A stretch of 12,405 nt of DNA from Conidiobolus incongruus B7586. Lineage: Eukaryota; Entomophthoromycota; Entomophthoromycetes; Entomophthorales; Conidiobolaceae. Of the stretch, positions 1 to 8,700 are shown piece by piece. The stretch covers positions 1-12,405 of the forward strand of contig JNEM01016137.1 in the NCBI GenBank assembly GCA_000697335.1, given 5' to 3'. The notes under the pieces were generated by a model that saw only the letters and a list, made by a program, of their open reading frames with translations, was not told the origin of the DNA and did no database searches. Position 1 is the first letter of the stretch. Every line of letters starts with the position of its first letter. Both the position numbers and the translations under genes were made by a program.

Positions 1-97
1 ATATAAGTAAATTTTTTTAGAGAGGGATTTAGGTATTTTAATACTAATATTATTTAAAATAATAATTTAGAATAATAATTTATATTAATAATATAAG

Positions 98-115
98 TAT
101 ATATATATATATATA
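98..115. repeat. AT dinucleotide microsatellite
   Basis: An uninterrupted alternating TA run of about 18 bp lies in AT-rich DNA. It is a simple repeat with no sign of function. Confidence 0.9.
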
Positions 116-2111
116 ATTTAATAAAAGAAAAAAAATTTAAGTAATTTTTGTTTTATATATCTTTTTAACTTATAAACCCACAAATTTATGACTTACCCTA
201 TTTAAAATTTAAGATTTAATATATTAACCAATAATATTTTAAATATAATTAAATATAACCTATTATAATCAAGTAATATACCTTAATTATATATTTTAAT
301 TTAAATTAATTTAGTTAAGAATTATATAAATTACAGGAAAATATATAAGTGATTTTTATTTTATGACTTATATTTATAGGTTAATATATTTTCAAATATT
401 AAGCAAATGCTAATTTTTTATTATAAAAGTATTTTTGGATCCATTAGTTAGTATTTTAATTAAAACTTATAAGCATAGAATTAATAATAAGTTATTATAA
501 AATATGTTATTCAATTTATACCTATAATAATATATTTTTTACCCAATATCTTGAATATTAAAAAATATAAGATTTTTAACATTAGATTATTATAAATTTT
601 TTTATAATTTTATTTTATAAATCTTTTTTAATTTGATATCTAATTTAAAAAATATATTAATAATAGAATTAATGAATAGTTTAGATATAAATATATTGGA
701 TAATAAATATTATTTTATTTATAATTTTGCAATGAAATATCAAATTTATTAATAAAAATATCATTTTCAATCCTTATATATTATAATTATATTTTGGTTA
801 ATTATTTATATAATCTATCAAAAACTAAAAATATCATAAACATCAATAATTAAACTTAATAAGTTGAAATTAATTTAATTTTTTATAAACTGTAAAAATA
901 CAACTGAATAGAAAAAAATATAAATAAAAATATTTATTGAAAAATTTTATTAATATGTGTAATTTATAATTAATTATATTTGTATTACTATTGGGTTCAT
1001 TTTAAATAATATTGTAATGTTTTTTATAATGACATATTAATCTCTTTAGAAGTACCATTGCAATTATATAATATTTTTATATTTCATATTAATTTATGTT
1101 TTTAATAAAAACAAGTTTCATTATAAAACAAAATATAGCAAATACAAATGAATTATACTCAATCATCAATATCTGTTAAATATTTGCTTTTATCTATTGA
1201 ATTTCAATCCAAAAACTTTAATTATGTAAATGGATTTTTACAGGATGAATCAAAATAATACATATATTAACATATTATATAATAATTATTTTTAGAATAA
1301 TAATTTTTATAATAATTTTGTAATTTAAAAAAATACTAATTTGCAAAAAATTTAAATAATTCTTATATTCAGTTTTATTTAAGTTGAAACATCAAACAAT
1401 AGATAAATGTTTGGGGTATTTTACCTAAAAATCATTTATTATAATATATTGGTAAATAATCTATATCATACGCTACTAGTTGTTTCAATAACATTGATTT
1501 GAAAACTAAAATATTGACTCTGATAAATCATGAATCTCAATTATTATGAATATTAATAAAAAATGGACAAGATTTGTGAAACGTGATTAAATCATAAATC
1601 GCAAGAATTCAAGGACATAATAAACTTTCTCATCTTTATCATTCAACAAAAATATTTAAGATAGCTAAGAGAAAAATTACGAATTAATGAAATTAAATAA
1701 CTCAAATTCATATAATAAAAAGAATAATATATTAAAAATAATCCAACAAGATAGTCCTCCAGTTTGTTAAATGTTTGAATAGATAATTTTTGAGGAATAA
1801 TAAAATATTAGAAGAAAATTGTTTAACATTGCAATTGCATTGAGGTTATTAATTTGAGTTTAATTTTTTTAAATCACCTAGAGATATTTTTGCCAGATAT
1901 TTTTTCCAATTTAAGTGTTTCTTACTAAATATTTACTAGATTAGGAAGGTTTAAGACAATTTAAGAAGATAATTAAAGTATGGATAAATATTAATTTTTA
2001 TTTATTTGGCATAATATAATTAATTATAATTTTATTTATTTATTTATTTTCATTAGATAAAAATAATAAATCAAATGGAAACTAATTTAAAAATTTTTAT
2101 CTATTTTGTTC

Positions 2112-2135
2112 ATATATATATATATATATATATAT
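2112..2135. repeat. (AT)12 dinucleotide microsatellite
   Basis: Twenty-four bases of perfectly alternating AT make this the longest simple repeat in the window. It lies about 500 bp from the end of the nearest gene and is a likely length-polymorphic marker. Confidence 0.92.
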
Positions 2136-2605
2136 TTTAAAAAATGATCAAATATTAATATTTGTATGTTTCATGAATATTAATATTAAAATAATTAATT
2201 TCACAAGATTAAAAATTTTTAGTTGTGATAAAACTAAAATAATAAATAGAATAAATCACAGGAAATAATAGAAAATCATGATATGTAATATGACTAAAAT
2301 TTAAGGATCATTTTACAATTCTCCAAATCCACTGACTTACTAATTTTCATGTTTTGCAAAACTTATCGGAGTTAGCCCAATTACATTAAAAAATTAACTA
2401 AATAATAAATCTGTATTAAAATAATTTGAGTAATAAATTAAATAGATAGAATATGATATGAGGAAATGGTGGAATGAGAAAAAAAAATCAAGTATGTGTA
2501 TTACGCATTTCAGGTTTTAATATATAAAAATGGATTAATTACAAGTGGGAATGCTTGGTACAAGGTCAGGAGATATTACACTGTGGTACATCATCAGTGA
2601 CTCAC

Positions 2606-3106
2606 TTAAAGGAAAAGTAAGAAGGCCAATCCAACGAAGGAGGAGGAGATGGCAGGGATCAATTGGTAGGCATTAGAATTGGGTGCTTTCTTCTCATTGT
2701 TGTTATCAGTAGAGTCCTTTCCATCTTTGTCTTTGTTGTTGGTGTTGTTCTTGCCATCACCAGTGGCAGGGGGCTTTACGTTCTCAGCATTGGGGTATTG
2801 CATGAAGTTGCCAGAGATACATTGTTGAGTACATTCGGCATACTTTTCAGCGTTGGATTGATCACATTTACCAACACATTCAATTGTCTTGTTGGCATGT
2901 TCTTCGTTGGGGTTGGGAATGCCTAAACACTTAGAAGTACAGTCGAGGTTGGCACCACAGTTGTTATCGATAATACACTTGGCTTGGGGAGTAAGCTCGG
3001 GAGAAGGAGCAGGGGTAGGGGCGGGGGGAGTTTGGGTGGGAGCAGCAGAAGAATCTTGGGCCAAAGCAAAGGCAGCGAAAGCAGTCAAAGCAATTTGGAA
3101 TTTCAT
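2606..3106 (-). CDS. secreted eight-cysteine GPI-anchored surface protein
   Basis: An intronless 166-aa frame is preceded by a TATA box. Residues 1-16 form a signal peptide with probable cleavage after ALA (16/17). Residues 23-40 are a Pro/Thr/Ala-rich spacer. The core at 44-96 holds eight cysteines (C44, C50, C56, C60, C77, C81, C92, C96) as C-x5-C-x5-C-x3-C, then C-x3-C-x10-C-x3-C after a 16-residue gap; this number is compatible with four disulfides. The motif LGIPNPNEEHAN sits between the two halves. N72-K-T and N120-N-T are N-glycosylation sequons. A low-complexity Asn/Asp/Lys stalk (115-140) leads to a small-residue stretch (N143-S-N) as probable GPI attachment site and a hydrophobic tail (148-166) with no cytoplasmic residues. 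Similar secreted Cys-patterned GPI proteins occur widely in fungi, but I know no established name or function. It is probably in the cell wall or plasma membrane. The gene is clearly less AT-rich than its flanks, consistent with selection. Confidence 0.88.
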   Translation of the reverse strand: MKFQIALTAFAAFALAQDSSAAPTQTPPAPTPAPSPELTPQAKCIIDNNCGANLDCTSKCLGIPNPNEEHANKTIECVGKCDQSNAEKYAECTQQCISGNFMQYPNAENVKPPATGDGKNNTNNKDKDGKDSTDNNNEKKAPNSNAYQLIPAISSSFVGLAFLLFL

Positions 3107-3178
3107 ATTATCGAATTAATAAATAAAATTAAATTAAAAAAAGGTTAAAGATAAAAGGAATCAAGTGAATTAGCCATG

Positions 3179-3186
3179 TATTTATA
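3179..3186 (-). promoter_or_regulatory. TATA box of the GPI-anchored protein gene
   Basis: On the minus strand TATAAATA lies about 75 nt upstream of the start codon. It is followed by a pyrimidine-rich leader (CCTTTTATCTTTAACC then T-rich), a typical fungal core promoter for a well-expressed gene. The good placement supports the first ATG as the true start. Confidence 0.7.
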
Positions 3187-3189
3187 CTC

Positions 3190-4228
3190 TCACCAACTCA
3201 TCCAATAATGCAAATATTTAATGTCATAAAAATTCACATTTGCTTAAATCAAAACACCACTCAAATCAAAAGAAATAAAGTTGAAATGATTTGGAAGTTT
3301 TTAATTCCTGATTTTTAATTGATTGGTGGAAGGAGTTATAAGTTATTGTCCCACCAAATTTTGAGTTCTCTCCTATTTGATATTGTGATTTATTAAATTA
3401 ATTTTGATAGGTTATAATATTCTTTTCAATTTTATCCTCTCTTGTTTAACATTCTTCCATATATAGGTCTACAACCGAAATATAATAATAGTATATTTGT
3501 TATTAAAATCTAAAATACAGCGTGTTATTATATGCATTTATTGTGAATCGAACCTGGGTTGATATATGTCAAACCTCAATTTAGCCAAAGCCGAGTGACT
3601 AATGAATCCTATTCTACAAATCGAAAGATAGTTTCATTTATGATTAAAAGAATAACCTTAAATGACATCATGGCAGTATAAAACTGCGGACCTCTGATTT
3701 CTAAACCCGGTTACGTCTTTTTATGCAAAAGTAGCATATGTTTTCAAAAAACTGCATAAATAAAAAATAACTCGTTTTAGATTCATAAATATAGGGAATA
3801 TATGTTCGTTCGCTTCAGGAAAATATTCATCTAAAAGCAAAATATTAAATAGGAGAATATTGAATTTGTTATTTTTAAGTATTCGCAACGATCTAAGCAC
3901 GCAACTTTATAATCATGCGATTAAATCGCTTGAATTTTGTTACAAAAAAATATATATTTGAATAATTAGCTTGAATATTCTCGCGTTAAAATTGATTATA
4001 TTTGGAAATTAAATTCTTGCTATTTTTAAAAAGTTTCAGAATCAACATCATTAGGAATTCAATTGACGTTGGTATTTAACATAAAATTATTAATCAATAT
4101 TAATTACAATTAAATTTATTTAATGAATTGTATATCATTAATTATTTTCAGTGAAAACAGATATTTTTCAACCATAATAATATAATTTGAATGAAAAATA
4201 TTTAATTTTTTTAAAAAGAATTTATTGT
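3190..4228. other. intergenic region with CpG-retaining patch
   Basis: No protein-coding exon is recognisable between the GPI-protein promoter and the 3' end of LSM6. About 3440-3980 differs from the rest of the non-coding DNA: it carries roughly eighteen CpG dinucleotides by eye, against about seven in the whole 2.4 kb left flank. It includes a tRNA-like remnant, a short GCAGT/ACTGC hairpin near 3672 followed by a T5 run at about 3718, and a 13-nt quasi-palindrome (GCGATTAAATCGC, 3917-3929). This could be a younger repeat insertion or an RNA gene I do not recognise. Confidence 0.5.
3535..3612 (-). pseudogene. tRNA-derived (SINE-like) Pol III remnant
   Basis: On the minus strand GGTTCGATTCA (3554-3544) matches the Pol III B-box/T-loop consensus GGTTCGANTCC at all but one base. 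TAGTCACTCGG (3601-3591) resembles an A box with one mismatch, 47 nt upstream, which is tRNA-like spacing. A short D-stem (GTC/GGC) can be drawn around the A box. The acceptor halves do not pair, the T stem is broken (CCAGG against CACAA) and the anticodon arm is irregular, so it is not a working tRNA. A decayed tRNA gene or a tRNA-derived SINE head are both possible. Confidence 0.4.
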
Positions 4229-4578
4229 TTATTTAGAAGCACTAATATAAAGTACTAGAAAAAATTAATAAATTAGAATCTCAATTTGAAAATAAATTTA
4301 TTATATTACCATTATTTCCTCTAATAAAAGTATCACCATATTGATTCTTTAATTCACCATTAACATATTCGCAAGTTTGTTCTAAAGCAATATTCATGTA
4401 ACCATCTAAACAACTTAATATACCTAAAAATTTATTATTAATATTTATGCTTAGTTCTATTCAATGAATATTTACCTTTGTAATCAATGCCAGAATTTAA
4501 TCTAACAATTACAGGTTGACCAATAATTTGATTTAGAAAATCAGTAGGTTTTTTATTATTATCTTGTATATTTTCCAT
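4229..4578 (-). CDS. LSM6: U6 snRNA-associated Sm-like protein LSm6 (spliced, 3 exons)
   Basis: The minus-strand exons are 4578-4476, 4423-4310 and 4254-4229, separated by introns of 52 and 55 nt that start GTAAATATT and GTAATATAA and end TAG. Joined, they give 80 residues, the same length as human LSm6. The Sm1 motif covers about residues 13-45, with FLNQIIGQPVIVRLNSGIDY, GILSCLDGYMNIALEQ and EYVNGELKNQYGD reading almost as in animals. The Sm2 motif is IRGNNVLYIS near the C terminus; RGNN is the typical RNA-binding loop. LSm6 is a ring subunit of LSm2-8 (nuclear, binds the U6 snRNA 3' end) and LSm1-7 (cytoplasmic, mRNA decapping). Both introns interrupt a Gly or Val codon after its first base. 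Intron 2 has a plausible branch site (TTCTAAT). The gene is divergent from the HSF-like gene, 236 bp apart. An AATAAA lies three bases after the stop, so the 3' UTR may be very short. Confidence 0.93.
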
Positions 4579-4814
4579 TATTATTAAAAATTTTTTTATT
4601 AGATTTTTTATAGTATAATTTACATTATATCATTTTTAAAATTCAATTTAATATTATATAAATTTAATTTTAATTATTATGGGATTTAAAATTAATGTTT
4701 TAATTTTAGATTTTAATTTATTTTTTCTTTTTCCTTACAATTTAAAATTAATATATATTTATTATATTTTGATTAATTTATTTTTTTCTAAAAAAAAAGA
4801 AATTAATAAAAATA
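4579..4814. promoter_or_regulatory. bidirectional promoter region between LSM6 and the HSF-like gene
   Basis: The 236 bp between the two divergent start codons is nearly pure A/T and must carry both promoters. Several TATA-like strings occur, for example TTATATAAATTT around 4653, but in such AT-rich DNA none can be singled out. I see no HSE-type GAA/TTC inverted array. Confidence 0.45.
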
Positions 4815-5584
4815 ATGAAAGAATATAAATTTATTATTGAAACTCATAAGATAACTTTTATAGAAAAATTTTACAAGTAAATATAATTTATATATAAATT
4901 ATATAATAGTAATTCAATGTTTTATATTAGTTTATTAAATAGTAAAAACGATTATGTGAGATGGAGTGAAGACGGTCGTTATTTTATTATACGTGACATG
5001 GAAGAATTTAAAAAACATGTTGATTTAGAACAATTATTAGTAATTCACTTTTTTAAATTATTATTTACACTTTGATTTTTTTTAATAATTTTACTTTAGG
5101 CTTATCAATTTCAAAAAGTTAAAGTTGATTATAATAATATGGCAGTTAAAAAAACTGAATCTAAATATTTTACTAATATACACGAATATGAAAATTACTA
5201 TTTTCATCCTTGTTTTATTAAAGGACGTCCCGAATTACTTGAATTTGTTAAGAAAGATTTTTTGAATTGGGTCAAAGTTAAACCTATTAATTCTCAAAAT
5301 AAAGTTAATGAAATAGAATATTTAGAGGTAAAAGTTTTAATACTTATAGTTTGATTTTATTAATTTTAGATTTATAGTTTAAAAAACGAGCAACTACGTT
5401 TCCTCAATCCATACAATTAGAATTTAATGAGCTAGATTCTCAAGAAATTTTAAAAGAGCATTTTCATCAAAGCTTTGCCAACTTGAATTTAAATTCTAAA
5501 AATCTTAATGAATTGGTTTATTTTGATCCTATTAAAGCTTCAGAAATAGAAAACCTTCCTGATTATTTACTATATGAGAAATAA
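4815..5584 (+). CDS. HSF-type DNA-binding domain protein, divergent recognition helix (spliced, 4 exons)
   Basis: The exons are 4815-4876, 4931-5039, 5100-5327 and 5378-5584 (introns of 54, 60 and 50 nt, GTAA...TAG), giving 201 residues. Residues 14-112 follow the heat-shock-factor DNA-binding fold: helix 1 FIEKFYNLL (15-23), WSEDG (32-36), FIIRD (39-43), EF (46-47), and the closing strand and helix FHPCFIKGRPELL (92-104), which matches the HSF motif around HPxFxRGxxxLL. The region of the recognition helix (about 66-82, with NNMA then VKKTESKYF) lacks the usual SFxRQLNxYGF signature. After residue 112 there is no HR-A/B coiled coil, only an uncharacterised tail ending in an acidic, aromatic segment, so trimerisation like classical HSF is unlikely. 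It is probably a nuclear DNA-binding protein; its targets are unknown. An in-frame TGA at 4770 precludes a longer first exon. An ATG at 4917 would also be in frame but would lose helix 1, so the spliced start is preferred. Exon joins are inferred from motif continuity and splice consensus. Confidence 0.8.
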
Positions 5585-5735
5585 ATCAAATGTTGAAAAT
5601 GTAAAGGATGAGTTTATTGGTATTAGCATCAAGCAAATAAATTTAACTTGTTAATGGTTTTTTGTTGTTATTAATGAATTAAATTACAAAAATTAGAATT
5701 TCGGAGTATAAATTATACAATTGCATTGCTCGAAG
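5585..5735. terminator. shared 3' region with crossing poly(A) signals
   Basis: The 151 bp between the stops of the convergent HSF-like gene and SIN3 holds AATAAA on the plus strand at 5636-5641 (52 nt after the HSF-like stop) and AATAAA on the minus strand at 5618-5613 (about 118 nt after the SIN3 stop). Each signal lies beyond the other, so if both are used the mature transcripts overlap tail to tail. A second plus-strand AATAAA overlaps the HSF-like stop codon at 5580-5585. Confidence 0.5.
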
Positions 5736-8700
5736 TTATTCCTTGGATTGCGAAGGAGTTTCACTTTCAGCTTCATTCACAGCTTCTTTGACAGATTCCA
5801 AGGGAGTTTGGTTATGAAAACGTTCTTCAGCATTTATCCATCCTTGCCATCTTATTTTACGTTTTTTACGTTGATCAGCATCTTTTTCAGGAGAAGTAAA
5901 TTGTTCGCGTTCGACTAAAATTTCTTCTTTAGGCTGGGGCTGATCAACCATCGCTAAATCGATTTCTGTGCAGCTACGCTTTCTAGAACCAGTATGGATA
6001 AGATTTCTCATTAAGAAGGGTAAATGTTGTTGCACACTGGAAGGAAGATTACTAACTTGAGAGTTCTCAACCTCTTCCTCAGATGAAAAAGGAATGTTTT
6101 TAAACTTGATTTCGTTAGCAACCCATTGTTTAATTTGTGAGAAAGATTTTTCGGGACAGGTTAAGATATGGCTCATAATAAATTCATCACGATCATGAAT
6201 TAGTTTATATCCTAAATGATGCTTATTCTTTTCATATTGAATCCAAATGAGTTCTTTATCTCCTTTGACGATTAAATCCGACTTGAGTTGATATACCCAC
6301 CAATCTAAAACCAAAAATGGACGACGAGAGCTAGTCTGAGATGCGAATAAGAAAAAGAGAGATTCTGATGCTTTAGTCTTAATAGCTCTTTGAATATACT
6401 TAACCAAAAAGTTGAAAATGCTCTTAAGTGTGAATATGATATAGACCTCAGGGCCTAATAAATTCCTCATATCAAATTCAAATTCGTTTGTGGGAGTTTG
6501 CTCCTCCAACCACAGTTGAACTCGAGCTAAAAATGTCTCATAATAATTATCAATTTTGTAGTTGGGATGCTGATTGCCATCTAGGATTTGAGTTAACATG
6601 CGTACAGGTCCAGGTTCCCCAGGTAGTTTCTTCTTTTCTGCAATAGAATAGATCAATTTCAATCTATCATAAACTAGATTATACAGACGAATAATGGTGT
6701 AAATTGTGGAATCCGCGAAAATACCATGAACATTGTCGGGGACGAAATTGAGATTTTGTCGTAAGGTAGGATTCGCAGGTCGATTAGAAGAAAATTTGGG
6801 ACCAATAGGCTCAGTATTATGTGAATCAGATAATAACTCGCCATTCACAACGTTGCCAGTCTGGGATGAATTATCAATACTTTGAAAGGGTTTCGTAAAG
6901 AATAACTTTCCAAATAAAATTTTGAAGAATTCCACAGTTTTTAATTTGTGGCTATGTTCAACTTTGTCAGTAGTCTGTAAATGAACAAAGAATAATTTGC
7001 CTATGTCTGAATGAATCCTTCTGTTGTCAAACGTAGATTCAATTTGATATCGTGATAAGGAGCCTTTGCTATTCTCATTAGATTGGAAGCGTTCATTGTA
7101 AGCTTGTTTGATTTCCAATAAGAAATTAGTTCTGTTAGTATTTTTGAGATCATAAGGTTTGAATCTTGAAGATTGTCGATCCAAACTGAGAGGATAGAAA
7201 TAACTATCAGCACGAATGTGAGCCAATTCATATTCTTTGGCTGCAATTCTCCAATCATGTTCCTTTTCTTTCATTCTTTGAATGATGCGAGGTAATGCAA
7301 GTTTGGGAGTGAGATCAATCGCTTTCATTGTCTGATGAAAATTTTCAGCGCCGTATATACTTTTGATTGCTTTTCTAATGAGTGAAATAGATCGATCTCC
7401 GATAGCCTGTGCTAAGCGGAACTTAGGTAGTTGATCAGGAGGAAGTGAAGTTACCTGTAAGGAAATAGGTGTAAGGATTTTGATTACATATGATAAACAT
7501 TGAATTTCAGTATCGAAATAATATCTTCTTTCTTCCAAATCTTCGAGTTTTGATTCAGCATCATTTTTGGGCGGTGGTGTAGCACGATAGAGATCACGAG
7601 TCTCTTTTGCAGGGCAAACATACTCTGTATTAAGTACTTCATGACATAGATCAGTTTTACCTGAAGAAGCAAAATTACGAAGATACTTTGGTAATCTCTT
7701 ATATGAAGGACTGACATCTTCAAATACATGAACTGGTTTAGCGTATAAATCGAGAATCGAACGAGTAGGAGTAGGTTTGGGTACAGGTTGATTGTATACC
7801 AAGCAAAAAGCTTCGAAAAGTTTCGATTTGTTGTAGAACAGAGGTTTAATCCATTGTAGTGCCAATTCAATGTCGATACATCCTATTTGGAATAAATCTA
7901 AAACCTTAATAAAAGTATCATAATCTCCTGTCTTTTGCAAATATTTTTGAACATTAAATAATACAAAAGAATCATTTTCTGTAACCAAAGATTGTGCCTG
8001 ATCAATATATTCAATGGACGGGGCTGGTGAGATTGGGTTAGAAGGTTGGGGCTCTTGCTTCACAGATGTCTTAGATGTCCTTGATTGTTTGATATGTGTA
8101 GTTAATGTATCTTGCTCCAAACTGCGAATATTAGCGTTATTATTTTTATCGCCATTAATTCTAGGCTTTTTATCAGCAGCATTTCGCTTCTTGCTTGGAG
8201 TAACGTGAGCAGGTAATGAAGGTACAGGCTCTTGCGAAGTAGTGACAGGGAATGAACCAACTGGTGGAAGACGAGTATCAATTGAGGGGCCGGTAGCGTG
8301 CACTGGTTGACGTGCTGAACTTGATGTAAGCACTGGAGGCGTCATTTGATGGCTCGCTGGATAAACGGGAGCACGAGGGGGCATAGCTTGGCGATGATCA
8401 TGAGTGGAAGAGCCACCTGTACCACTAATTGAAGGAAGAAACATTTGAAAACCCTGTAACAAATGTGGAGCATCTTGGAAAAGTCCGCGAAGTTGATCAT
8501 ACACTTCGTCTATAGTATGTTGTTCTCGTTGATAAGAATGAAGAATATCTAAAAAGCTTCTGTACACCTCGGGACGTTGGGCATAATGATTTTTAATCTC
8601 GTTAACATAGTTAATAGCATCATGGAAATCTACGTCGGCTGGAGGAGGTGGTGGTGGTGGCGGGGGAGGAGGTTGATGATTTATCGGAGCGGAATTAGTT

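Larger units (their letters stand above)
1..2460. other. AT-rich gene-free region (left flank)
   Basis: This stretch is almost entirely A and T, with stops dense in all frames and only about seven CpG dinucleotides counted by eye. I see no open frame or spliced exon series that reads like a conserved protein, and no tRNA or rRNA. It contains two AT microsatellites and, near 1741-1800, a faint transposase-like peptide (see findings). It is best read as intergenic or decayed transposon DNA. Confidence 0.7.

Noticed and set aside
98-2135. AT-rich DNA with AT microsatellites as mitochondrial or centromeric sequence
   Set aside because: No mitochondrial genes are present, the adjoining genes are nuclear and spliced, and no satellite-type tandem repeat is visible.
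2663-3119. Plus-strand open frames opposite the GPI-protein gene
   Set aside because: They are antisense to a gene with signal peptide, cysteine pattern and promoter; their hydrophobic translations come from the reverse of Asn/Asp/Lys-rich codons.
3660-3723. Second small Pol III gene or snRNA (GCAGT/ACTGC hairpin, GGTTACGTC, T5 run)
   Set aside because: The string GGTTACGTC does not match the B-box well, the ends pair over only three bases, and comparison from memory with U1, U2, U4, U5, U6 and U12 shows no extended match.
5139-5354. Open frame of 71 codons on the plus strand as a separate small gene
   Set aside because: It is exon 3 of the HSF-like gene running into its third intron; reading it alone loses the WSEDG and FIIRD motifs upstream and adds intron-encoded residues at the end.
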